Origin: JANLSO01 sp031362405
GTDB taxonomy: Bacteria > Actinomycetota > Thermoleophilia > Miltoncostaeales > Miltoncostaeaceae
Assembly (NCBI GenBank): GCA_031362405.1
Contig: JANLSO010000036.1
Location: 1 to 39,419, forward strand
Direction: 5' to 3'
Length of the DNA stretch: 39,419 nucleotides
Under the pieces are notes generated by a model that saw only the letters and a program-made list of their open reading frames with translations, was not told the origin of the DNA and did not search any database. This document shows positions 1-7,917 of the stretch, one piece after another. How positions within the stretch are numbered: position 1 is the stretch's first letter; each line of letters opens with the position of its first letter. Made by a program: the position numbers and the translations under genes.

Positions 1-2
1 CG

Positions 3-167
3 GCCTTTGGCGTGCGCGCCGAGTGCGTGATGCTCAACAAGGGCCCCATGATCGTCGCGGCGATCACCGCCCTGGACGACATCCTCGGTCGAATGGAAAC
101 GCACCGTGACAAGAAGACGAGCCTCCTGCGTCGACTTCGCACGTGGAGCCGCGCACCGCAAACCTGA
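3..167 (+). CDS. pyk: Pyruvate kinase, C-terminal fragment (5' end outside window)
   Basis: The window opens inside a plus-strand reading frame of 54 codons that ends at a TGA at 165-167. The translated piece contains RAECVMLNKGP, then a DDILGRM stretch and a basic tail (THRDKK...LLRRLRTW). This is the usual end of the catalytic barrel region in the short actinobacterial pyruvate kinases that lack the full C-terminal regulatory domain. Pyruvate kinase converts phosphoenolpyruvate plus ADP to pyruvate plus ATP, the last step of glycolysis. The start lies off the left edge, so neither promoter nor operon context can be judged. The match rests on one conserved motif and the tail, so the family is likely but the subclass is uncertain. 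Confidence 0.75.
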   Translation, partial: AFGVRAECVMLNKGPMIVAAITALDDILGRMETHRDKKTSLLRRLRTWSRAPQT

Positions 168-261
168 GGGCTGCGCAGCGGCCGGCCAATTCCTCAACGC
201 CGATGCCCCGCGTGCCAGACACCAGTCTTCACCTTGGCGCGCGGTGGGAACGAGGGGTTCG

Positions 262-282
262 GCCTGGTGGCAGACACCAGGC
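262..282. repeat. Small palindrome, GGTGYC-type family member
   Basis: Arms gcctggtg and caccaggc (8 bp, perfect) surround the 5-nt loop gcaga. A related half, gtgccagacaccag, lies just upstream at 213-226. Both resemble the GGTGCC/GGCACC palindromes at 16062, 22777, 22895 and 33614. No T-run follows, so it is not a classical intrinsic terminator for the pyruvate kinase gene. The rest of 168-396 shows no convincing gene. Confidence 0.5.
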
Positions 283-396
283 TAACCATGGCAACGAGCC
301 ACTGGGGTAGGGCTTCTTACCCGTCTCGGTGACCGACGCCGGTGCTTTCTTCGGTGAGGGCAGTCTCGCGTGGCGCGTCTGTAGCGGGCGCGAACG

Positions 397-723
397 TCAG
401 GCGAGGCCGAGGAAAACCACCATCGCTCGAGAAAGCGCGAGCATGTCGGTGTCGGAGACCTTCCCGATATTCTCGCCCAGCTTGGAGCGGGGCATTGTGA
501 TGAGCTTGTCGACCATGATGCTGCTTGGCTGGCTCAGGCCCGTACCCGATCGGGGGTCGAGCGGGATCCGCAGCAGCGGGATCTCGGTGGGGTTGCTGGT
601 CAGCGGGCAAACGGTGATGGAGCCGGTGGCATCGAAGCGGTCATCCTGCACGACGAGCATCGGGCGCGGCTTGCCGGCGTAGTGCTTACCGCCAGCGGCC
701 GTCCAGAGCTCGCCCCGCCTCAC
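397..723 (-). CDS. mazF: MazF/PemK-family endoribonuclease toxin
   Basis: A 108-residue protein of normal MazF length. It has the family landmarks in order: N-terminal RRGELWTA, GKPRPMLVVQDD (conserved arginine of the active loop), TVCPLTS, and the C-terminal block MVDKLITMPRSKLGENIGKVS followed by a helix. MazF toxins cut single-stranded mRNA and halt translation; the target sequence cannot be read from the protein. The gene starts with GTG at 721-723 and overlaps the antitoxin stop by 4 bp (GTGA), the usual coupling in toxin-antitoxin operons. It looks intact. The antitoxin gene lies immediately upstream and shares the palindrome-controlled promoter. Family assignment is very secure; activity is inferred. 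Confidence 0.93.
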   Translation of the reverse strand: MRRGELWTAAGGKHYAGKPRPMLVVQDDRFDATGSITVCPLTSNPTEIPLLRIPLDPRSGTGLSQPSSIMVDKLITMPRSKLGENIGKVSDTDMLALSRAMVVFLGLA

Positions 724-950
724 TCCTCATCCTCGTCTCGATGCCACGAGATGGCGTCCACGAACGCCTGATCCTCGGCGTCGTGTGCGCTGGCGGCCGC
801 GAGGGCGGACTGACGATGCGCCTCAGCGGCAAACCCGGGGGCCCGCACGTCGGGTACCCAGATCTGCACCGGGCGCAGTCCCTGGCGGCGCAGTCGTTCC
901 CGATGCTCAGCCACCCGCTGACGAACCGTAGGAGTGTCGCGCTCAGCCAT
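720..950 (-). CDS. mazE: MazE-like antitoxin (DUF3018 type)
   Basis: A 76-residue protein starting at the ATG complementary to 948-950. A longer upstream reading exists but would run through the operator. The N-terminus has a TVRQRVAEHRERLRRQGLRPVQIW block typical in style of DUF3018 MazE-like antitoxins (short helix-turn then 'RPVQ.WVPD'). The C-terminus is acidic (WHRDEDEE), as expected for a tail that masks a toxin. It would neutralise the adjacent MazF and, with it, repress the shared promoter. No ribosome-binding site precedes the ATG. The predicted -10 lies only 7 nt upstream, so translation is probably leaderless. Confidence 0.82.
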   Translation of the reverse strand: MAERDTPTVRQRVAEHRERLRRQGLRPVQIWVPDVRAPGFAAEAHRQSALAAASAHDAEDQAFVDAISWHRDEDEE

Positions 951-986
951 ACCGACAATGTTACATGTAACATTGTCGGTATACAA
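949..986 (-). promoter_or_regulatory. mazEF operator palindrome with overlapping promoter
   Basis: Positions 949-982 form a perfect 34-bp palindrome centred on ttacatgtaa, ending next to the antitoxin start codon. On the minus strand a candidate -35 (TTGTAT, 981-986) and -10 (TAACAT, 958-963) sit 17 bp apart, with the -10 inside the palindrome and 7 nt from the ATG. A repressor dimer bound here would block the promoter. This fits the known autoregulation of MazE-MazF complexes. The palindrome is direct observation; the promoter and the repressor are inference. Confidence 0.8.
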
Positions 987-1041
987 CGATAGCCCGTCGG
1001 AACAAGCTCGTGGCGAAGGATGTCGCGCCGCAGGTCTGGGC

Positions 1042-3414
1042 CTACGATTCGGCCGAGACCGGCCGGAGCCGTCGAACCGGCTCGCGTCCGGGCGGCTGGG
1101 CGGGCGCAATGCGGGTGGCGGCTGCGGGCGGGATCGGGCGCGTAACCGGCCGATCGCCGTTGACGATCAGCCGCTCGCCGTGGTGGCTGACGGCGAGCGA
1201 CCCGCTCGCGGATAGCGAGTACACGGCCTGCGAGTGATCCACCTCGACGAGAAGCCGTTGGCCCCTCACGGTCAGGCGAAACGTCAGGCGCCGCAGCGCG
1301 GAGGGTAGCCGCGGGGCGAACGAGAGCTCCCCGCCGTGATCCCTCATGCCCCCGAAACCCGCCACGAGCGCGATCCAGGTCGCGGCGAGCGACGCGATGT
1401 GGAGTCCGTCGCGGGTGTTGCGACCGAGGTCGTGGAGGTCCAAGAGCGCCGTCTCACCGAGATAGTCGTATGCCAGCTCGAGATGCCCGACCTCGGCCGC
1501 AACAACGGCCTGGGTGCTGGCCGACAGGGATGAGTCGCGGACGGTCAGCGGCTCGTAGTACTCGAAGTCACGTCGCTTTTGGGTCGGGGTGAACGCATCT
1601 CCGCAGACATGGAGGGCGAGCACGAGGTCTGCCTGCTTTACGACCTGTCTGCGGTAGAGCTGGAAGTAGGGGAAATGCAGAAGCAGCGGGTATTCGTCGG
1701 GCCGGGTGTGGGTGAAATCCCAGTGCGCATGCCGCGTGAATCCCTCTGACTGCGGGTGCACACCGAGCTCGTCGTCAAAGGGGATGGTCATGTGCTGGGC
1801 TGCCTGGCGCCAGGCGGCAGCCTCGTGTGGCTCTACCCCGATCTCCACGGCCCGGTCGGCCCAGCGATCCGCGGCGTCAGCGGCGTCGCGCAGGTTCCGT
1901 TGCGCCATGAGGTTCGTGTAGACGTTGTTGTCGACGAGGGCGGTGTACTCGTCGGGCCCCGTCACGCCGTCGATACGAAAACGTCCCTCGGGGTCGTGAT
2001 GGCCGAGCGACGACCACAGGCGCGCGGTCTCGACCAGCAGCTCGATGCCGATCTCGCGGGCAAAGTCCTCGTCGCCCGTGGCCGCCTGGTACCGGCTCAC
2101 CGCCGCCGCGATGTCGGCACCGATATGGAACGCCGCCGTCCCCGCGGGCCAGTACCCCGAGCACTCGTGTCCGCGGATCGTGCGCCAGGGGAAGGTCGCC
2201 CCGTCGAGCCGCAGCAGCCTCGCACGGTCTTTCGCCAGCGCGAGCGTCGTGTGGCGCCAGCGCAGGGCGTCGGCGACGGCCTCCGGCATCGCATACGTGA
2301 GCACCGGAAGGACGAAGGCCTCGGTGTCCCAAAACGCGTGGCCGTCGTAGCCGGGGCCGGTGAGCCCCTTGGAGGGGATTGCCCTCTGCTCGGCCCGCGC
2401 CCCGGCCTGCACGGTGTGAAAGAGCGCGAAGCGGACCGCCTGCTGGAGTTCGTCGTCGCCGTCGACCTCGACGTCGACGCGGTCCCAGAAGTCATCGAGG
2501 AAGCTGCGTTGGGCGGCGGCGAGCCCGTCCCAACCGTCGCGCTTGGCGGCTTTGAGCGCCGCCTCGACCTGCGCCCGGACGGCGGGCGCAGACCTCCTCG
2601 CCGACCATCCATAGGCCATGAACTTCACGATGCGCAGGCGCTCCCCGGGTTCGAGCGTGGTGCCCACCGTTACCCGCCCGAGGTCGTCGGAGCTCTCGGT
2701 GCCGACTCGCGAGCCCGTCGGCGCGTCGATCTCGTGGTCCATCGCGGCCGCCATGCGCAGGTCGCTGTGCAGCGTCGTGTGCATGCAGATGACGCGCGCG
2801 CCCAGGTGTGCGAAGTACTCGGAGCGCAGCGGACGCTCGAGCCACGCCGCGCCGCGCGGGTCGTGAGGGGCCGACGGGGGGATCAACTCGTTGGCGGCCA
2901 ACTCCGACTGGACGACCAGCCGGGTCGTGCGGTCGAGCGGCTCGACTTCCCAGAGGATCGCCGCGACGGAGCGCTCGGCGAGGGAGACCAGGCGGCTCGA
3001 TGCGATTCGCACGCGTTGGCCGGCCGGCGATGACCAGTCGACCGTTCGGCGCAGTACCCCGTCGCGCAGGTCGAGCACGCGCTCGTGCGCGTGCAGGATG
3101 CCGTAGCGCACGTCGAAGGGTTCGTCGTCGACGAGCAACCGGATGATTTTGCCGTTCGTGACGTTGATCACGGTCTGGCCAGACTCCGGATAGCCAAAGC
3201 CACCCTCGGGGTACGGCAGCGGGCGCAGCTCGTGGAAGCCGTTGAGGTAGGTCCCCGGCAGCCCGTGCGGATCTCCCTCGTCGAGGTTTCCGCGTAGCCC
3301 GATGTGACCGTTCGACAGGGCGAACACCGACTCGCTCTGGGCGAGAACGTTCAGGTCGAGGGTGTGCTCGCGGACGGCCCACGGCTCGACCGAGTAGGCG
3401 GAGTGCGCGATCAC
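1042..3414 (-). CDS. GH65 disaccharide phosphorylase (maltose/trehalose/kojibiose type)
   Basis: A 790-residue protein, full length for glycoside hydrolase family 65. Visible landmarks: N-terminal super-sandwich domain with ALSNGHIGLRGN (about 32-43), FWDTE at 361-365, the TGPDEYT motif with general-acid Glu489, and phosphate-site motifs KQAD (593-596) and RDSSLSAS (626-633). These phosphorylases split an alpha-glucobiose with inorganic phosphate into glucose and beta-glucose 1-phosphate. The sequence alone does not decide between maltose, trehalose and kojibiose. The beta-phosphoglucomutase gene directly upstream overlaps it by 4 bp (GTGA), matching the product. It starts with GTG and is the last gene of the long minus-strand chain. 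The last 35 or so residues are a Pro/Arg-rich tail beyond the family core. Confidence 0.9.
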   Translation of the reverse strand: MIAHSAYSVEPWAVREHTLDLNVLAQSESVFALSNGHIGLRGNLDEGDPHGLPGTYLNGFHELRPLPYPEGGFGYPESGQTVINVTNGKIIRLLVDDEPFDVRYGILHAHERVLDLRDGVLRRTVDWSSPAGQRVRIASSRLVSLAERSVAAILWEVEPLDRTTRLVVQSELAANELIPPSAPHDPRGAAWLERPLRSEYFAHLGARVICMHTTLHSDLRMAAAMDHEIDAPTGSRVGTESSDDLGRVTVGTTLEPGERLRIVKFMAYGWSARRSAPAVRAQVEAALKAAKRDGWDGLAAAQRSFLDDFWDRVDVEVDGDDELQQAVRFALFHTVQAGARAEQRAIPSKGLTGPGYDGHAFWDTEAFVLPVLTYAMPEAVADALRWRHTTLALAKDRARLLRLDGATFPWRTIRGHECSGYWPAGTAAFHIGADIAAAVSRYQAATGDEDFAREIGIELLVETARLWSSLGHHDPEGRFRIDGVTGPDEYTALVDNNVYTNLMAQRNLRDAADAADRWADRAVEIGVEPHEAAAWRQAAQHMTIPFDDELGVHPQSEGFTRHAHWDFTHTRPDEYPLLLHFPYFQLYRRQVVKQADLVLALHVCGDAFTPTQKRRDFEYYEPLTVRDSSLSASTQAVVAAEVGHLELAYDYLGETALLDLHDLGRNTRDGLHIASLAATWIALVAGFGGMRDHGGELSFAPRLPSALRRLTFRLTVRGQRLLVEVDHSQAVYSLSASGSLAVSHHGERLIVNGDRPVTRPIPPAAATRIAPAQPPGREPVRRLRPVSAES

Positions 3415-4253
3415 GGCGTGTCGAGCAGCTCGGCGAGGTCTGCCACGACGATGTCGGCCCCATGGGCGAGCAGCGCTTGCCTGTGTCCCACCCGATCCAC
3501 GCCGATCACGCAGGCGAAGTGCCCCGCGCGTCCTGCCGCGACTCCGGCCAGGGCGTCTTCGACCACGACCGCCTCCCGCGGCGGGACCCCCACGGCGCGG
3601 GCGCCCTCGAGGAACGTGTCCGCCGCCGGCTTTCCGCGCAGGTGTCGCTCGGCGGCAACGAGCCCGTCGATGCGGACGTCGAAGAGGTCGGCGATGCCGG
3701 CGGCTTCGAGGACGGCGCGGCAGTCAGCGCTCGCCGAGACCACGGCCGTCTTCAGCCCGGCGGCCCGGGATGCTCGCACGTAACGGACGGAGCCGGGGTA
3801 GGCCTCGACGCCGTTCTCGGCGATCAGCCGCAGCACGACCTCGTGTTTACGGCGCGCCAACGCGAAGACCGTCTGCGTGTCAGGCGGATCGTCGCGACCT
3901 CCCTCTGGCAGGGTCATCCCTCGAGAGGCGAGGAACGACCGGACGCCGTCTTCTCGCGATCGCCCGTCGACGTACTCGCCGTAATCGGTGACGGGATCGA
4001 ACGCGACGAAGAGCTCGCCGGTGCGGCGTGCGCGATCAGCGAGATATGTGTCGAACATGCTCTTCCAGGCCACGGCGTGGATCTCCACGGTTCGCGTGAG
4101 GACGCCATCGAGGTCGAACAGGCAGGCGCGGATCCCGGCGGGAATGCCGAGCGCGGTCTGAGGATACGAAAGTGGGCCAGCTGCATGTTGTAACGCTTTC
4201 CTTGCGTGTGAAGCCGCGCGCGCCGCCACCGGTGTATCGGGGTGCTCCTTCAC
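3411..4253 (-). CDS. pgmB: Beta-phosphoglucomutase (HAD family)
   Basis: A 280-residue HAD-superfamily protein. Motif I is FDLDGVLT with nucleophile Asp47 and acid/base Asp49. Motif II is the VVSAS segment, motif III the lysine of RGKPAADTF, and motif IV VVEDALAGVAAG. Together with a helical cap domain these fit beta-phosphoglucomutase of the type coupled to GH65 enzymes, which turns beta-glucose 1-phosphate into glucose 6-phosphate. It overlaps its upstream and downstream neighbours by 4 bp each. About 40 residues precede the core; this extension is unusual, and there is no clear Shine-Dalgarno for the GTG start, so translation probably depends on coupling to the upstream gene. Confidence 0.88.
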   Translation of the reverse strand: MKEHPDTPVAARAASHARKALQHAAGPLSYPQTALGIPAGIRACLFDLDGVLTRTVEIHAVAWKSMFDTYLADRARRTGELFVAFDPVTDYGEYVDGRSREDGVRSFLASRGMTLPEGGRDDPPDTQTVFALARRKHEVVLRLIAENGVEAYPGSVRYVRASRAAGLKTAVVSASADCRAVLEAAGIADLFDVRIDGLVAAERHLRGKPAADTFLEGARAVGVPPREAVVVEDALAGVAAGRAGHFACVIGVDRVGHRQALLAHGADIVVADLAELLDTP

Positions 4254-5296
4254 CGAGAGTCGCTGTCGACGATGACCTCGTCGACAGGCCGACGCGGCTG
4301 AGCTTTCGCCACCGGCCCGAACCCGAAACGGACGAGCAACTGTGGAGATTCGCCGGCTCGCCCGATCGTCTGCGCGAGCTTCGGTCGCAGCTCACCGACC
4401 TCGATGGGCTGGTTGAGGTACGACGACCACACGCTATTCGCCCGCGCCCGCAGCAGAACGCGTTGTAGTGCTCGGCCGGTTCTGAGCCACGAGGCCGGGT
4501 CGTCGGAGGTTGTGCCAAGCACCGCCAGCAGCGGTGAACCGTTCACCAGCTCACGGTCCTTCGCCGCTTGGCCCGTGCCAAGATCGAACGACCGAATCAC
4601 CAGCGCGCCGCCGTACGACATCAGATCTCCGAAACCGAAGCCGTAGCCGCGCATCCCGTCGCCGGTCCGGCTGCGGTTCGGATGCACCCACGCCGAGAGC
4701 TCACGCCGGAAGCGTTTATCGGCCATCTGAGCCCTATCGCCCTCGGCGACCAAGTCGGCGACGGCAGTACGAGCTTCACCTTGGACGAGATGAAGCCACG
4801 CGCTGTGTGCGTCGGCCTCGGCGACGAGCCGATCGGCGAGATCTGCGGGGATGTCACGATTCTCGAAGGCATGTCGGTTGGTGTGTCGCTGCGTGATGGC
4901 CGCGAAGAGCTCGTCCTCGTCGTGGTCGGGCGGGGCGCCATCTTCGAGCGCGACGCGGGCCAAGAGGTCTGCGTCATCGGGATCTGGCAACCCCACCGCA
5001 CCGCGCAGACCGAAGTGCCGCATCGCGATGTGAAGCGTTTCGAGGGCCGCGCCGCAGCTGATGATCAGCTCACGGTCGTCGGGGTCGACAACCGCCAAGG
5101 CGCGGCTGCGATCGGCGCGCAGCTCGATTGCGACGCCGTCGAGCGTGAACAGCCAGGGCTGCGTGTTGTGCCCGGAAGGCGCCAGGATCGCGTAGCGAAC
5201 AAGGAATCGAAGCCTCTGCTGCGCACCAGCGTTCTTCGGGTAGTCGGTGTCTGAAACGCCCCAAGGCTCCAGAGCCGAATCACGATCCGTGCCCAC
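4250..5296 (-). CDS. Acg-like nitroreductase-family flavoprotein (cytoplasmic copy)
   Basis: A 348-residue protein. The start is GTG at 5294-5296, chosen because AAAGGAAACAT precedes it at good spacing; longer readings enter the intergenic gap. Motifs include SGHNTQPWLF (about 41-50) and RHTNRHAF (about 137-144), characteristic of the Acg branch of the nitroreductase/FMN fold (relatives of M. tuberculosis Rv2032). Acg proteins are members of the DosR dormancy regulon in mycobacteria, and some are thought to sequester FMN rather than act as ordinary nitroreductases. This copy has no signal peptide, unlike its paralogue at 6718. Its stop overlaps the pgmB start (GTGA). Substrate unknown. Confidence 0.8.
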   Translation of the reverse strand: MGTDRDSALEPWGVSDTDYPKNAGAQQRLRFLVRYAILAPSGHNTQPWLFTLDGVAIELRADRSRALAVVDPDDRELIISCGAALETLHIAMRHFGLRGAVGLPDPDDADLLARVALEDGAPPDHDEDELFAAITQRHTNRHAFENRDIPADLADRLVAEADAHSAWLHLVQGEARTAVADLVAEGDRAQMADKRFRRELSAWVHPNRSRTGDGMRGYGFGFGDLMSYGGALVIRSFDLGTGQAAKDRELVNGSPLLAVLGTTSDDPASWLRTGRALQRVLLRARANSVWSSYLNQPIEVGELRPKLAQTIGRAGESPQLLVRFGFGPVAKAQPRRPVDEVIVDSDSR

Positions 5297-5354
5297 ATGT
5301 TTCCTTTCGTTGGGTCTGGCCGAAGGCCGTTTCGGTAGGTGAGCCCCGCTCCCA

Positions 5355-6062
5355 TCACACGGCCGCCCCGACCAGGGCACCGATGCCCGCCGTCAGCGCC
5401 ATGGCGGCGGCTCCCCATACCGTCACGCGTGCGACCCCCCGGCCCACCCGCGCGCCACCGAGGCGGGCGCCCACTAAGCCGAGCGCGGCGAGTGCCACGA
5501 GCGTGAGCCCAACGATCGCCGGCACGCGCACCAGCGGCGGCAGTGCCGCCGCGAAAAGAGGTGTCACCGCACCGGCGGTGAACGCCGCCGCCGACGCCCA
5601 GGCGGCCTGCCACGGCCGGGCGAGCGCCGTCGGGTCGAGGCCCAGCTCATCGCGTGCGTGGACGCCGAGGGCATCGCCGGCCGACAGCGCCACGGCGACC
5701 TGGCGGGCCAGGGCCGGGTCGAGACCACGGCCTTCATAGATCAACGCCAGTTCGTCGAGCTCACCGGCGGGGTCGGCGGCCAGTTCGCGTGCCTCCAGGT
5801 CGAGGTCGGCGACCTCGACGTCTCGCTGGGACGACACCGAGACGTACTCGCCTGCCGCCATCGACAGCGCCCCGGCCACCAGGCCGGCCACGCCGGCGGT
5901 CAGAAGAGCGGAGCGCGAACCCCCTGCCGCCGCCACGCCCAACAGAAGACTCGCAACCGAGACAATGCCGTCGTTGGCACCGAGCACCGCCGCCCGCAGC
6001 CAGCCGGCACGGCCGCTCAGGTGCCGCTCTTCGTGTCTGCGGCCAAGGCGTGGTGTGCGCAT
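5355..6062 (-). CDS. VIT1/CCC1-family iron/manganese transporter
   Basis: A 235-residue membrane protein starting at the ATG at 6060-6062. The first membrane segment carries GANDGIVSVASLLLGVA and is followed by a helix with SMAAGEYVSVSSQRD, both hallmarks of the VIT1/CCC1 family. An acidic cytosolic stretch (DLDLEARELAADPAGELDEL) follows, then three hydrophobic segments at the C-terminus. Family members export or store Fe(II) and Mn(II). Its start codon shares one base with the stop of the upstream gene (TGATG), so it is co-translated. A much longer upstream reading is an artefact of GC-rich DNA. The metal is not decided by sequence. Confidence 0.88.
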   Translation of the reverse strand: MRTPRLGRRHEERHLSGRAGWLRAAVLGANDGIVSVASLLLGVAAAGGSRSALLTAGVAGLVAGALSMAAGEYVSVSSQRDVEVADLDLEARELAADPAGELDELALIYEGRGLDPALARQVAVALSAGDALGVHARDELGLDPTALARPWQAAWASAAAFTAGAVTPLFAAALPPLVRVPAIVGLTLVALAALGLVGARLGGARVGRGVARVTVWGAAAMALTAGIGALVGAAV

Positions 6063-6721
6063 CACGGGCGTGTCCTCGCCACGGCCCGTCCGCCGATCGC
6101 GAGGACGAGGGCCGCGATCAGCGGTGTCACGACGCTCCACCAGGTGAGGATCGCGAACGGCAGTGCTCCCACCACGAGCAGTGCGGCGCCGAGGCGCGCG
6201 CCGTGACGCTTCGCCGCGAAGAGGGCGGCGCCGATGAGCAGGCCGCCGACAACGCCGGTGGCGCCCGCGAACCCGAGCGCCACTGCGCCGAGGAAGACGT
6301 AATAGGCAGCCAGCAGCACGGTCAGCACGGCAAACCCGTGGCGCCCCAGCGCGTGAGACACCTCGCGGTGTTCTCCACGCATCCCCACCACCACGAGCAC
6401 GCCTGCCGCGACGAGCAGTGCGCCGGGCACGAACCAGAGTCGCCCCACGGTCGTGAAGCAGATCGCGGCCGGGATCAGGAGACCCGCGGCGGCGAGCAGC
6501 CGCGCTGGCGCGGACGCATGGGGTCGCCGCCACAACATGGTCGCGGCGGCCAACGCGAGCGCACTCAAAAGAACCGTTGCAAGGCCGAGGCGGGTGGTGT
6601 CCTGTTTGTCGCCCACCCACTCGCGCATGTTCGGCCCGACGGTGATTTGAACAACTCCGGCGACCACACCCAGGCTGGCGCCGACCATCCCGAGGGCGAC
6701 GGCTCGGCGGGGCAGTGTCAC
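6062..6721 (-). CDS. Multi-pass membrane protein of unknown function
   Basis: A 219-residue, very hydrophobic protein with about six or seven predicted membrane segments. A first segment near residues 8-27 is followed by a loop with GPNMREWVGDKQDTTR, and the last helix is in IAALVLAIGGRAVARTRP. I do not recognise a family. It starts with GTG overlapping the stop of the Tat-exported nitroreductase (GTGA) and ends one base into the VIT1 gene, so it sits tightly between a redox protein and a metal transporter. A membrane partner for one of them is possible but unproven. Confidence 0.7.
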   Translation of the reverse strand: MTLPRRAVALGMVGASLGVVAGVVQITVGPNMREWVGDKQDTTRLGLATVLLSALALAAATMLWRRPHASAPARLLAAAGLLIPAAICFTTVGRLWFVPGALLVAAGVLVVVGMRGEHREVSHALGRHGFAVLTVLLAAYYVFLGAVALGFAGATGVVGGLLIGAALFAAKRHGARLGAALLVVGALPFAILTWWSVVTPLIAALVLAIGGRAVARTRP

Positions 6722-7917
6722 AGAATCACGCTCTCGACCGCGCGCCGCGGGCTGAGGGCGCCGGCGTCATCGGCGTAGCCGACGCGAAAGGCCGAAAGGG
6801 CCTCGAGACGACCGCCGGAGATGAGTTCGCGCAGTGCGGCGCCAAACCGAGGCGTGACCCCCAGGTCCCGCTCGCGGTCGGCGCGCTCGGTCAGCTGGTT
6901 CATGTGGTGCAGGGAGATTCCCTCCTTGGTCGCCCAGAGGTGCACGCGTTGCAGGAGCCGTCCGCCCTCCAGGCGCTGGGCGTTGTCGGTGGAGTCGGCC
7001 ACGGCCAAAATGCCAAAGGCCGCCGCGGTGGGCACCTGCCGATCGCGGGTGCCGTCGACCCAGCCCGAATCGAGAGCCGCATCGCTTTGTGCGGGCAGCA
7101 GCTTGGCCACCGCGGCCACGAGCCCCGAAAGCCCGGCGGCGTCGATGGTGAGTCCGTCGCGTTTGCGCTGTAGCTCGTCCCAGTCCTGGCGAAACCAGTC
7201 GTTATTCGCGCGCTCCTGGTCGCGGTCGGCCACGATCGCCAACGTGGCCTCGATCAGCAAGTCACCCATCTTCCGTCGCTCAGGTTCGGCAGTGATCCAG
7301 ACAAGGCGCGCATCGCCCAGGCCAACCAGGCCGGACATCGCCTCGAGCGCCGCGTCGGGCACCGAGCGGCCCTTTTGATAGGCGTTGCGGTTGGTGTGTC
7401 GATGAGGGATCTGCTCGTAGAGATCGCCGGTTGGTGACTCGCGGCGCGTGAGGTCGATGCGGGCGGCGTGAAGAGGCTGAGTGGGGTCGGGCAGGAGCGT
7501 CACGCGGCTCGCGAAGCCGTTGGCCGGGCCGGCGAGGACGCAGTTCTCGAGGGCGCACCCCAGGCTGACGTACATCTCTCGCCGAAACGGGTCCAGTGCA
7601 CCGGTGCCGCGTGCCCGGTCGGCGAACAGGTCGATGCGGGTCTCGGAGACCCGAAACAGCCAGGCTTGGGCGTTGTGGGCGTTCGCGGCGAGAACGGCCG
7701 CGGCCACCATCGCCATGGGCGTGCCCGCGTGCTCTTTCCCGCTGCTCCAGGGGTCGTAGGCAGCGCCGTCACCGACGCTGAAGACGCCGTGGTCGTAGGC
7801 GCGGTAGCCGACCGCGCCGGCACCCAGCACCAGAACGGTTCCCGCCCCAAGGCCCACCCGTCGCAGCAGCGTCCGGCGTGAAACCCGTTGGGTCGTCGCG
7901 TGCTCTGCATTCCTCAT
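6718..7917 (-). CDS. Acg-like nitroreductase-family flavoprotein with Tat signal
   Basis: A 399-residue protein starting at the ATG at 7915-7917, which overlaps the ATPase stop (ATGA). The N-terminus SRRTLLRR (13-20) followed by a hydrophobic run VGLGAGTVLVLGAGAVG is a twin-arginine export signal, so a cofactor-loaded protein is probably placed on the outer face of the membrane. The core has HNAQAWLF (81-88) and HRHTNRNAY, paralogous to HNTQPWLF and RHTNRHAF of the protein at 4250. Proline and threonine of the NTQPW motif are replaced here (NAQAW), so flavin binding may differ. Having one exported and one cytoplasmic Acg paralogue in one operon is notable. Reaction unknown. Confidence 0.8.
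   Translation of the reverse strand: MRNAEHATTQRVSRRTLLRRVGLGAGTVLVLGAGAVGYRAYDHGVFSVGDGAAYDPWSSGKEHAGTPMAMVAAAVLAANAHNAQAWLFRVSETRIDLFADRARGTGALDPFRREMYVSLGCALENCVLAGPANGFASRVTLLPDPTQPLHAARIDLTRRESPTGDLYEQIPHRHTNRNAYQKGRSVPDAALEAMSGLVGLGDARLVWITAEPERRKMGDLLIEATLAIVADRDQERANNDWFRQDWDELQRKRDGLTIDAAGLSGLVAAVAKLLPAQSDAALDSGWVDGTRDRQVPTAAAFGILAVADSTDNAQRLEGGRLLQRVHLWATKEGISLHHMNQLTERADRERDLGVTPRFGAALRELISGGRLEALSAFRVGYADDAGALSPRRAVESVIL

Noticed and set aside
304..322. gggta/taccc inverted repeat read as a stress -10 element or terminator
   Set aside because: No GTTT at suitable spacing, arms of only 5 bp and no gene starting next to it.
1756..3033. 425-codon plus-strand frame opposite the GH65 gene
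   Set aside because: Antisense shadow; no ribosome-binding site or domain, and the minus strand has complete GH65 motifs.
5355..6620. 421-codon version of the VIT1/CCC1 gene
   Set aside because: The first 186 residues are Arg-rich and lie opposite the coding frame of the upstream membrane protein; the internal ATG at 6062 gives a normal family length.
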